DNA from: Amanita rubescens
Taxonomy: Eukaryota; Basidiomycota; Agaricomycetes; Agaricales; Amanitaceae
NCBI GenBank assembly: GCA_015039365.1
Contig: WION01000205.1
Span: 1 to 64,000 of the forward strand
DNA: 64,000 nucleotides
Reading direction: 5' to 3'
Of the stretch, positions 54,196 to 64,000 are shown piece by piece (within the stretch, counting starts at the first letter, position 1; the number at the start of each line of letters is the position of its first letter). The translations under genes and the position numbers were made by a program. The notes below the pieces were generated by a model, which was not told the DNA's origin, did no database searches, and saw only the letters and a program-made list of their open reading frames with translations.

Positions 54196-56710
54196 ATGCC
54201 CTCTTCAAGTCGTTCAAAGACAAGGTACATTATATTTCGCATTTGCATTTAGCATATCTGACTAACTTCAATCATTAGTAAATCCCAGGCTGTTGTGCGA
54301 AATTCTGGTTCTGAATCGGAATTACCTTTAAAATCTAAGTATTCGTATGCCGCTCCATTTTCATTTCAGCGTTTTTCTTACTCATTAATATTATAGCTCT
54401 CCGTCAAAGAAATCAGTTCCGAAACGTAAGATAAAGAAAGAAGAAGATAAAGTTGAAGAGAATTCGTCGTAAGTGATATATCTTGTTTATTTCCTTTCGT
54501 TCACAATATTGTCATAGGGACCAAGAGACTGGTGGTGTTAGAAAAAAGCAGCGTTTACTTAGCCCTTGGCCTGCTTCACCTGAATCCAGTAAGAGAGTGT
54601 GAGTTATCGTATCATTCCTTGATATTTGCAAAACTCTCAGTTCACCATGGTACTAGATCTAAACGATCTGAAAAGGTGAAATATATGGCAGATGCCATAG
54701 TACAGTCTGACGATGAATTGTATGAACAGAGTTATCAAGTAGTATTATTAAAAGCTCTGACTCTTTTTGTATATACTAGACTTTCCGATGATGCGAAAAC
54801 TTCAAGCAAGAAAGTGAAAAAGACAATGACTATCAAGGGTTACGTTCCGAAGAAGGTGAACTATGTAGAAATAGAGGATGATTCTCAGGAGGAAGTTGAG
54901 ACGTCTGAAGGGCAGTTTGATGATGAGCCAAAAACACCGTCCAAAGGCAAGGATGGCAAGGTAAGTTCAATATTCTTAGTATTCGTACTAATAGATTTTA
55001 ACTAATCATTGGATGTAGAAACACGGTAAAGAAACTCAAGTTTTTGGCGATGAATTTGACGATTTGAAAACCTCTGTGAAAGGCAAGGTGAGTTGTGTTC
55101 AATTTATCTCGTAGAAATGTATTGATATCAATAATGATCTCAAAAAGAATAGAAAAGGAATGGCGGTCGATTCAGTGGTAGAACTCACTCGGAGCAAGTA
55201 AGTTTTCTATTTGCTTTGATTCAATCTTTATTAATACTTTGACGCTTTGATATTTTTGTTTCTAGAAAACTTTATCCTAGAGATATGGATGTTCCAGATG
55301 ATTCTGATTATGATAATCAGGAAGATGTGGAACCGGTCATAACAGACTTGATGCCCTTGGAAAAGCAGGATCCAAAATTACGTGCTGATTACATTGCCGT
55401 ACCAGAAATACCGTATGTGCTCTCAGAATCTAACACGATATATCTCTACAACTATGTTCTTTATATAGGTATAAAGAAATGCAATCTTTCTTCAAGGGAA
55501 ACCATGCAACCGAAGAGTATTCTCTTGTATGGGGAGCTTTAGAAACTGAAGGCGATGAAGGCGTGCTCAGGTATGCTTAAAATACTTATGACAATATCAA
55601 CTCTATTGATTAAGCTTGTTATAGACGCTTAAGATTGGCTGTTCGTTTTACACACAGTCTACCCTTCATCAACCCTTCATGTATTCCTTTATCTATGGTT
55701 CAACGAGAAAATGATCGGGTCATTTTAGCCAATGCGCAATTCAAGAAACAGTCTGCAGTTTTCCTTACCACAGGTGTCGTGAGCTATTGCCAACTTATCA
55801 TGCCGGGGAACAGCTTAACTACTGGGAATTATAAAGTTAAACAAATTTTATTATGTCCCTTTGGTGTTGAGTATGAGCGGGCTAGCGCTTTCATTGGGGG
55901 GGCTTTAGACATAAGTGATTACGTAGGTCAGCTCTCTGATGGAAATTTAGTATTTGTCACTCGTGGAGAATCGTACGGTGGAAGCGGTCAGACTGGAGTA
56001 ACATGTAAGTTTACCATTAATCATGGGTCACGTTCAATGGTTGATCTTTGATTAATAGCCCCAGGTCCCTCTACGCCATCAAAGACTCACCGTGGTCGCA
56101 AAGTTATTAACTTCAAGAAAACACCCGCTTTATCTTTTCCTAACAGCTTAAATTTTACGGACGATGGTAGGAAACTTCACTATTTTTAAACTAAATCTTA
56201 TGGTTCTGCACAGTTCCTATATATGACATTCGTCGGAACAATAATTTTGCATTCACTTCCGATGATCTAGTCAACCTCCATCAGCTTCCCTTATATGAAC
56301 AAGGAACGTCAGATTTACCTCCTGAAACTCTGGCTACAATTGGCTATACTGTCAGTAGCTATCCTTATCGCGCTGCCAATCACTCCTGGCAAGGATATAC
56401 TGTGATTAGTCTCAACATTTTATTCGTTATTGCATTGGGACATGTAAATCGAGCCAAACTTACAATTCTCAGTGACAAGATGTATAAGTATCCCGACGAC
56501 GTAAGTTGTATTTTGGCATCATTTGTTCACATAATTGCTCAAGAATCATCTCCAGGAATGAGAGCAGGAATTACATTCTGCAGAATGTATATATGTACGA
56601 CAAATATTGTAACAATGAGAATAAGAGCGTACTATCTGATCACGGTGTATTCCAAGAATGTAATTTCATTTTGTTTCATGGATGAATACGCATCTCAGCA
56701 AGTTATCTAA
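54196..56710 (+). CDS. Uncharacterised gene B' (paired with A'; paralogue of B)
   Basis: ATG 54196 (MPSSSRSKTR) opens a Ser/Lys-rich disordered N-terminus in several tiny exons, including PKRKIKKEEDKVEENSS and a KKVNYVEIEDDSQEEVE tract. The conserved core follows: DSDYDNQEDVEPVITDLMPL (near 55297), KLRADYIAVPEIPY, LRLAVRFTHSLPFINPS (near 55630), RENDRVILANAQFKKQSAVF, LTTGVVSYCQLIMPG, RASAFIGGALDISDYVGQL and GNLVFVTRGE. A later exon has VPIYDIRRNNFAF and QLPLYEQGTSDLPPETLATI near 56220-56340, ending with a frame to 56710 whose last part may be an unspliced intron. The same block order as B means a common ancestor. Function unknown. Nuclear location is suggested only by the basic tracts. Confidence 0.72.
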
Positions 56711-57263
56711 TGTGATAATTTGAAGGTAATAGTACGGGGGGTGTTAACCGATAGAGCTATAAATGCATATTTCTTTTCTTCCTTATTTCGCTATTGATTC
56801 CTCCAGCTACTCCCCGTGATCAGAAGAGGTAATAAATATCATTAACAATAGCGGTGGATGATAAACAGAAGTGGCAGGTGGCGGCAATGCCTTGCAGTGG
56901 CAGGGATTGGGAAATTTGACCTGCCCTAAAGTGTCTCAGAGCTAAAAATACTACACTTCTATTCTTGTCCGTTTCGTACAAAAAGTGAAAAAAAACTATC
57001 TATAACTATTAAAAAGATGCGAGCCAAACTCCGGAGTTGGTGGAAACAGTAAAGGGATAAAGAAAAACAAAGCCCGCCGGTATTCTTCCAACTGTGAAAT
57101 CGACATGCTTGATAAAAGATTACAATAAGGTTTCGTTTCTTATAGCCATTAACAAACTTACCAAAAACATCCTCAACGAACTCACAACAGGTGTTGATGT
57201 TCTTGCTCCCATCCCATACTACAAAAGACACATTAATCATAAACAAGTAAGGGGTGATATACG

Positions 57264-57620
57264 GAGACCGACGATGTTCGCATCGTGCGCTAGGGTCCCG
57301 TAAAGATGTAGAAAGGAGACCGGCGATGTTCGCATCGCGCGCAAGGGTCTCCTAAATGCATAGATGGTGACCGGCGATGTTCACATCGCGCACAGGGGTC
57401 CCATCAACATGTACAATTGTGACCGACGATGTTCGCATCGCGCGCTAGGGTCTGGGGCAAGGCTAACAAGATGTAGAAAGGAGACCGGCGATGTTCGCAT
57501 CGCGCGCAAGGGTCTCCTAAATGCACAGAAGGTGACCGGCGATGTTCGCATCGCACACAAGGGCCCCATCATCGTATACGATTGCGACCGGCGATGTTCG
57601 CATCGCGCGCTAGGGTCTGG
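57264..57620. repeat. Hairpin-bearing tandem array, 7 units with a 165-bp higher-order period
   Basis: Units begin (GACCGGCGATG or GACCGACGATG) at 57266, 57318, 57369, 57421, 57483, 57534 and 57586. Each contains GCGATG-TTCG-CATCGC, a 6-bp stem with a TTCG loop, bracketed by GACC and GGGTC. Spacing is 51-52 bp except one 62-bp step. Units 2-3-4 are repeated as 5-6-7 exactly 165 bp later, with matching unit-specific linkers. No protein-coding signal. Confidence 0.9.
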
Positions 57621-57639
57621 GGCAAGGCTAACTTCCACC

Positions 57640-58159
57640 TCCTCAATGGCCAGTTGAGGAAGTGAGATTCAGCCAGGCAGAGTATCGTCCTGAGGCCAGC
57701 TCAAGGCGATACCCGACCTTTTATAAATTTTAAACGTACGTTAGCACGTTAAGTGCACAGAAGACCGTATCTGAAAAGCAAACAATAGTGGGAAGAACCA
57801 TTGTGACAAATGACATCTTACAAGGATGGCCAGTTAGAGACATCGACAGTAGCAAAATAGAGACGAGATACAGACATGGAAGAGAGTGCATAAAAATTTA
57901 ATGTTCGGACAAACAAGGCTAAATCAGCTCTATTACTAATACTTCATAATACTCACAACCGTTCCCTACCGCAATCGCCGTTCCGCTTCGCCCTCACCTT
58001 AGCATTTCCCACCGTTCAGTGCTAGTGTTCCCCCATGGGTATGGAAAACTGGTACGGGTACGCACTTGACCCTTACCCATCGCCACCGGTCCTTGCGTTA
58101 ATGCCATCCAGCCCCCATCAACTCCCATCCGCGACTCGAAGTGTTGACATCAGGAGGAT
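57640..58159. other. Intergenic, no supported gene
   Basis: Nothing coding seen. It separates the hairpin array from the dead copy of gene D. Confidence 0.35.
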
Positions 58160-58752
58160 GCAGCCGCTCTGGCTCGTGCGCTTCAGAGACAGGTTCAATT
58201 GGAACAATTGCAGTAACAATTGTTGAATGAACAGATTAGGCTACAACGCCTCCTGAACATGCAAGCGATCGCGATCGAAGGATCATTTGTCGTACGTACT
58301 TGCTTTTTCATTGTTAACCTTTGGAACTCAACTAACAATGCCTAGGTCGAGCTTATGGACTTGCCACCCCACTGAACCCGCACACGGCCCACTCCAACTA
58401 TCACAGAAGGAAGCCTGGGCCCCAACAGCAGTAATGACAGATAACTTGGGACCGATGCTTTCATCACCACCGTTGGCTCCGCAGTCATTGTCAACGTTGT
58501 CTGAGATCGCAGCGGGACTATTGTTGCTCGGCCAGCGTGGGACGAACCGACCCTTCCCTCTCCAATGCGCAATATCGCCCAACACCGTACTCACGCCGCT
58601 CCCCACGGTCTCCTCAATGACACCGGACCTCAGCAGGCTTCTCTCGCATCAGAATACAGACGCGATACCCCTCCCCTTCCGCTTCCACCGACACTTCCCG
58701 CGCTGAGACGGAAACCGAGGACGAGCCCGAACACGACGCAGATGGCGACATG
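58160..58752 (+). pseudogene. Decayed copy of hypothetical gene D
   Basis: CAGCCGCTCTGGCTC... onward matches 50222-50800, including the intron (GTACGT...CCTAG). The coiled-coil segment has a TAA where D has CAA (LQ-stop, near 58213). The second exon has a TGA soon after MDLPPH and further shifts. Similarity ends near 58752, where other sequence takes over. Confidence 0.85.
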
Positions 58753-59269
58753 GTGCCATCGTTCTGGATACGGCGAGCTTGGGGATTGTAGACGAAAGCG
58801 GACGAGCACAAACAGTCATTCCTTCGCAGACATCGGCGCCATATCGCGCAAATCCACCACACCAGCTCTCGGCGTCGAATTCAAGTTCAACAACCCTCCC
58901 ATCCTCCCATTCTCCTCTCCCAAAAGTTCCTTGGCATCGTCCCCTCCCGGGCTTCTTCTTCTGCCATGTGCGCCGCCGCCTCTACGTCCCGCGCTGCGTT
59001 TGACGCCCAGTATGTTGCTCCTGCAAGTGGATCGGGTATGAATGCGATATTCAAACGCAAACTGCTCACCGCGCACTATCTGCCCCGGAAATGGCTGCTG
59101 CTGGGTCCAGTGCAAGTACCGCCTGCCTTCCTTCTACTACCATGCCACCTCTGTCTGCACCCTCTGCCGCCCCTCCTACCTTCGTTCCACCCTGCACCCC
59201 CTCTGTATCCCCTCATGCCTTTGTTCCACACCCCGCACTCCCTCTGCCATCGCTCCTGCGCCGCCATGC

Positions 59270-60450
59270 ACTCCCAGGTACTCTGGCACCCTCTGGCACC
59301 CTCTGGCACCTTCTGGCACCCCTCTTGCCTTCGTTCTACCCCCCGCTACCTCCGCCCACCTTCGCACCCCCACACCCCCACTGTCTCCCCTCCTACCTTC
59401 ATTCCACGTTTCGCGCTCCCTCTGCCATCATCCCGACACCCCCAGGCATTCCCAGGCACTCCTGCGCCCTCTAGCACCCCTCCTACCATCATTCTACGTC
59501 CACGCTACCCTGTCTGCCCCCTCTGTGCCCCCTCTGTGCCCCCCCTGCCTTCGTTCCACCCCCATGCTCCCTCTGCCTTCCTCACACCGTTTGGTTACCT
59601 CCTCCTGCCTTTGTTCTACCCCCGCGCTCGGCTCTGTCTCTACTCTGGCACCTTCTGGCACCCTCTGGCACCTTCTGGCACCCTCTGGCACCCTCTGACA
59701 CCCTCTGGCACCCCTATTGCCTTCGTTCTACCCCCCGCTAACTCTGCCCACCTCCGCACCCCCACACGCCCTCTGTCTCCCCTCCTACCATCGTTCCATG
59801 TTTCGCGCTCCCTTTGCCATCATCCCGACACCCCCTGCCATCATCCCGACACCCCCAGGCATTCCCAAGCACCCCTGCGCCCTTTAGCACCCCTCCTACC
59901 ATCATTCTACGTCCACACTACCCTGTCTGCACCCTCTGTGTCCCCCCCTGTGTCCCCCCTGCCTTCGTTCCACCCCCACGCTCCCTCTGCCTTCCTCAGC
60001 CTTCGTTCTACCCCCGCGCTCCGCTCTGTCTCCCCCTCCTACCTTCCTTCTACTCCCGCACTCCCTCTGTCTCCCTCACACCCTCTGGCACCCCTTCCTG
60101 CCTTCGTTCTACCCCGCGCTCCCTCTTTCTCCCCCTTTTGCCTTCGTTCAACCACGCGCTCTCTCACCGTCTGGTACCCCCCTCCTGCCTTCGTTCTACT
60201 CCCGCACTCCCTCTGTCTCCCTCACACCTTCTGGCACCCCTTCTTGCCTTCATTCTACCCCGCGCTCCCTCTTTCTCTCCCTTCTGCCTTTGTTCCACCC
60301 CCGCGCTCCCTCTTTCTCCCCGTTCTGCCTTCGTTCCACCCCCGCGCTCCTTCGTTCTCCCCATTCTGCCTTCGTTCCACCCCCACACTCTCTTTTTCTC
60401 TCCCTTCTGCCTTCGTTCCACCCCCGCGCTCTCTCTCTCCCCCGCACAGC
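59270..60450. repeat. Pyrimidine-rich minisatellite region
   Basis: It is built of variants of CCTTCGTTCCACCCCCGCGC-TCCCTCT units (roughly 40-60 bp, best ordered at 60240-60430) and short CTCTGGCACC decamer runs (59279-59325, 59645-59715). The coding-like plus frame (58966-60498) is almost pure Pro/Ser/Leu/Phe/His with no domain, and I regard it as a by-product of strand asymmetry. Confidence 0.85.
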
Positions 60451-60499
60451 ACCGACAATCCCTCTACACCAGGTATGTGCTCCCTTGCTCCCATTTGAC

Positions 60500-61593
60500 G
60501 GTGCTGACCATCTATTTGTGCTACCTAGCTACTCTCAATGCCCACCTGCACCCTAATCCCGCCATCCGGGACCCCTGACAACTACGTCCACGCGGGATCC
60601 TCTACACCCACCTGCGACCCTCCTGCTCTTACGCTCACATCCACCCCACGTGTGCTCCGCATCCCTGTCGTGCTCGCATCCTTCTATTAGCTGTCCCATT
60701 GTATTCATATTATAAAATAAAGCTTTATAAAATCGTTCATCTGTTTATTTGTTTGGTTGGAACAAACAAGTTTGGAGCAGCTTGTGGGGAGAAGATAACG
60801 CAGAAGATAAGGCCAACTGCAACAACTCTGCTCTTTCCACATCACCCAATACTCTGATTACACAGATAACATATACCAGCCCTGTGTGTGTGTGAATCGT
60901 AACAAGTTACTAGTATGTTCTTCTATCTACCTTTCTCACAAACATTGCTTAACTTGTTGTTCTATTTTTTCAACAAGATTGCACAGATCAGTGTGGATCT
61001 TAACTGTGGTTTGTTCTTCTATCATCCTTTCTCACAAACATCACTTACCTTTAACTTCCCCTTCAACTTTGATCAATATAGAATCCCATCGAAAGACACA
61101 AATAAGGCGTATATCTGATCGAAGTCCAACAAATTTGATTGTAGTATGTTTTTCCCTCCATATTTTACAAACATTGGAACTTAACTTCTCCCTCCACTAC
61201 CAATTCTGTGGAAAAGTACAAATAACACATCCTCTTTCAAGTTTCCTAGTATTTCTGGTATTTTTTCCTTCATGTCTTATGAATATCATTGACTAGCTCT
61301 GATTAATACTCAGTCTTGTTTCAACCATCCAAATAAGGGAAATAAAGGGTACACTACTTTGGTCTGAATCTAGTATGTTTTTGCAAAATTTCTTGTATAT
61401 GTATCTCCCCAACTTGACTCAACTTTACTTTAACCAGTAGGTGGCAATTCCATCACAAGGGATAACCTTCAAGAGCTCTACTTGTGTCAAACAACATATA
61501 GGTAATTCAGGTATTTATTTATTTCCCTTATCTCACAAATCTAGCTTAACTATTAACCAGTACCCCACGCATTTTTTTATATCATTCATCACC
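60500..61593. repeat. Upstream region of C2 with degenerate ~110-bp repeats
   Basis: TATGTTCTTCTAT(C)..CTTTCTCACAAACAT...CTTAAC recurs near 60913, 61008, 61145 and (weakly) 61371. AT-rich, with no credible gene. Some repeats could be duplicated 5' exon/intron pieces of C2. Confidence 0.5.
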
Positions 61594-63310
61594 ATGTCCC
61601 CAAAAAATGTAAAAAGAGCAAAAAACCTATACAGAAAAGAAAAAGTCTCTACTCTGGTATATATTTCTCTAGAATGCACATGTATATTGAACTTAAGTAG
61701 CTTATACAGGAAACTGAAGGCTCCTCAGATGATATGAGCCCCCCATCCAAAAAACAAAAAAAATCTCTCCCTGTATGTATTTCTCTGATATAAATATGCT
61801 AATACTCATGAAAATTTATTAATATAGGCCTATAAACCAGAACAAAAAGTCCCCACACCAAACATTGATCTTGATGCTTATACCTCACCCCTTATATCAG
61901 GGGGAAGCGTCCCCGTAGTTTAGATGGTCGATTCAAGCACACCTTGAAGACAGCTAATTTTCGCATCAAGAAGTATCTGGAAAATACAGACAAAATTTAT
62001 CTCCCTTTTACCTTGGAAGAACTTAGAGAGGCCAAAAACGATCCAAAAACCAAAAAGAAGTTGCAAAAATGTTGTGAGCATTTGGCTGGGTCAGATGTTC
62101 CCTCTCGTCCTTTTTCTGCACAATATTTTGATGCAAATGGTAAGCCCATTTTTTATCTACTACCTAGCTCAACTACATATTCTATCATGTTCATAAGGAA
62201 AACCTGTCTTGCATTATCTGGGGGAACGAGTAGAAGGGCAACAACCCTTGGAGATACACCTATGGCAAAATAACAAGGGTAACAATAATTTCCATGCTCA
62301 GTTTGAAGGACGCACTCTAGAAGATTTATCACTGGCTGAGAACCAAGGGAAAACAATATTACATGATGGAATTAGTGTATGTCTTTTTCTCTCTCTTGAA
62401 TCTCATATAAAGCATTTATTCACAGGAAAAAATGCTAACATCTTACCATCAACACACTCAGTTTTTGTTTTCTCAACTGCCACCAGCGGTCAACAAATCA
62501 GAAAAGCGTCATCGATGGATTCCAGGAGATGAAAACCCAAGGATCCACAGATACAATTTGACTGACTCTGATAAAGAGGTGGAAGAGAGAAAGGGAGTTG
62601 TTCATTTGGTTCATGCTTGGATTCAACAAGCCCAAAAGAAAAAGGTAAGTCTTTCATTTCTATTCCTTTTCAATTTATGAACATATCTCATATATCTGTA
62701 TCTTAGGGTCTTTTCCCTTGTACTTCCTTTAACAAATCTGGTAACAAAACTGGTGCCATTCGTAATTATTATATTGCCACCAGCCCAGTTACCAAAATTT
62801 TGGGTGATTGGTTTAAGGTACTGTTTCCTGACAAACATGACCAGTTTGTAAAGGCCTTCAGTGCTGGGGTGTGGATGAAGGAAGATAAGGGACCTTGGCT
62901 TGGAAGAGCCCTGATTAACAAGTTACAAGGTAGTCTTCACATTGATGAAAAAGACATAGGTCCCACAGTTAGTTTCCCATGTGGGAAGTATTCAGGAGGA
63001 GAAATGATTGTTCCTCAGTTTGGAGGCAAATTTAGGTGAGTAATCAGTTGGAACTGTCTCTTTCTGTTGCTAGCTACTAACAATGTTATTTCAAAGCTAC
63101 CTACCAGGCCACATTTGCTTTTTTGAATCAGCAGATATCTATCATCTAGTTTCAACATTTTTCTCTCCTGACATGGATCCAGAAGATGTCTGTACTCCAG
63201 GCAGAATTGGGTCTGTGTTCTTTTGCCCTGAACACAGTTTAAAGACTCTGGAGAAAAAACCTAAGGGGTTTGGGATGAAGGGATTTGCAAGATATCCTGT
63301 TCCTTTGTAG
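61594..63310 (+). CDS. TET/JBP-like 2-oxoglutarate/Fe(II) dioxygenase (gene C2)
   Basis: ATG 61594 (MSPKNVKRAKNLYRKEK). Short exons carry SSDDMSPPSKKQKK and a basic N-terminus. Then come GRFKHTLKTANFRIKKYLEN (from about 61925), PVLHYLGERVEG (62209), HRYNLTDSDKEVEERKG (about 62550), KGLFPCTSFNKSGNKTGA (62706) and a helical block (WFKVLFPDKHDQFVKAF). The catalytic fold reads LHIDEKD (HxD, near 62938), then GGEMIVPQFGGKF. A splice leads to YLPGHICFFESADIYHLV (second His) and Arg in GRIGSVFF, a full HxD...H...R set. It ends YPVPL at 63310. TET/JBP enzymes oxidise 5-methylcytosine or thymine in DNA, and mushroom genomes carry expanded families (family knowledge); the activity here is inference. 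One exon join near 61900 is unresolved (frame change, possibly an extra intron). AT-rich. Confidence 0.62.
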
Positions 63311-64000
63311 GAGGCAGGAAATGGAGACAATGATTCACTGGGTTCAACCTCAATGAAAACTAGTATTAAATAGCCTCAACTGCTATTCATGTAAACTATA
63401 GTATCATATGTAAAGTTTTGCAACAATGTGAAGAAAAAATGACTGAGTTCAGCCCCAATGGATGTACCTGTAAGAAATTTATTATTCACAGTGCTGTGAG
63501 TTAGTTCACAGCCAAGTCTCACTTCTCAGTCACTGCCATGCTCCACAAATCTCTTGCCTCAAAAACATGGTAAGTGATCTCACTCATGGTTGATGCCTTA
63601 TTAGTGATGTTCAAATCTCATAACTTAACTACCACCTCAATTAGTAATTTCACATGGGTACATGTCACTTTCACCCCACATCTATTTCAATAAGCCTCCT
63701 TCATACTTCCTTAAGATCATTACTAAATGTGAACATTAACAGTACTACCCAACTGTACACAGTCAATAAAACAGAAATAAACTTGAATCCACAGTGCTCA
63801 CCTATACTGCATGATTATCATGCTGCTTCTTATTGACAGGGAAGAATTCATGCCAAGCTTAAATAGAGGTAAGCCTCAAATATGGTTAATAATTATATCT
63901 CAGTGGGTATGCCTAGTACAATCTTAAATATACAGAAGTAACTAAAATACTTGATTATTAATCAATAACTGAGGCTTGAACATTGGATGAGTATCTGTAT
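63311..64000. other. 3' flank, no supported gene
   Basis: AT-rich, with only a 60-codon frame lacking motifs. The window ends here. Confidence 0.4.

Noticed and set aside
57264..57620. CRISPR-like array (regular ~30-bp repeats with hairpins and ~20-bp linkers)
   Set aside because: The linkers are themselves repeated every 165 bp, the genome is clearly eukaryotic, and there are no cas genes. It is a minisatellite with higher-order structure.
58966..60498. 510-aa plus-strand ORF
   Set aside because: Almost only Pro, Ser, Leu, His and Phe from a pyrimidine-rich minisatellite; parallel open frames exist in other phases and on the other strand, and there is no domain.

Overview
The window looks like a chromosome segment from a basidiomycete fungus, probably an Agaricomycete. 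Almost every supported gene is cut by many introns of about 40-65 nt with GT...AG ends. The gene set includes a CMT1/CAP59-type mannosyltransferase, fungal G-domain GTPases, AAA-ATPase-like/DUF1703 proteins, hAT and Helitron transposons and a chromodomain Ty3/gypsy retroelement. Nothing prokaryotic is present (no operons, no ribosome-binding sites). Species cannot be named from sequence alone.

Layout. 1-1.6 kb: no supported gene. 1.6-5.5 kb: a structurally complete hAT transposon with perfect 18-bp terminal inverted repeats and a perfect 8-bp target duplication. 5.6-10.8 kb: a divergent pair of uncharacterised genes (called A and B here). 10.9-12.0 kb: two minisatellites. 12.1-13.6 kb: a 463-aa 2-oxoglutarate/Fe(II) dioxygenase-like gene (C). 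About 14-22 kb: a Helitron with a 7-kb intronless Rep/helicase ORF ending in a ubiquitin-protease-like domain. 22.1-24.8 and 30.0-32.1 kb: two O-methyltransferase paralogues plus two fragments. 25.7-29.3 kb: a doubtful small gene and an AAA-ATPase-like gene. 32.6-35.6 kb: a tandem pseudokinase-kinase gene. 35.9-37.9 kb: a G-domain GTPase. 38.1-39.7 kb: a GT69 mannosyltransferase with one frameshift in a homopolymer. 41.4-42.3 kb: a decayed aminoglycoside-phosphotransferase-like gene. 44.6-47.3 kb: a NACHT/ankyrin (NLR-like) gene cut off by the LTR of a 5'-truncated Ty3/gypsy element (47.3-49.8 kb). 50.1-51.4 kb: a hypothetical gene D, with a dead copy at 58.2-58.8 kb. 51.5-56.7 kb: a second A/B divergent pair (A', B'). 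57.3-57.6 kb: a hairpin-bearing tandem array. 59.3-60.5 kb: a pyrimidine-rich minisatellite. 61.6-63.3 kb: a second dioxygenase of TET/JBP-like type (C2).

The strongest candidates for something undescribed are: (i) the A/B divergent cassette, present twice in the same arrangement and each time with a 2OG-Fe(II) dioxygenase-like gene downstream on the + strand; and (ii) the single gene with two kinase modules, where the first has lost its catalytic Asp and the second keeps it. Both are inferred from sequence reading, with no database search.

Base composition is patchy. The Helitron, the NACHT/ankyrin gene, the A'/B' pair and C2 are visibly AT-rich, while most other genes have mixed or GC-rich codons. 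The A/B pair therefore exists in a GC-richer and an AT-richer copy. The whole window reads as a transposon-dense, rapidly rearranging accessory region.
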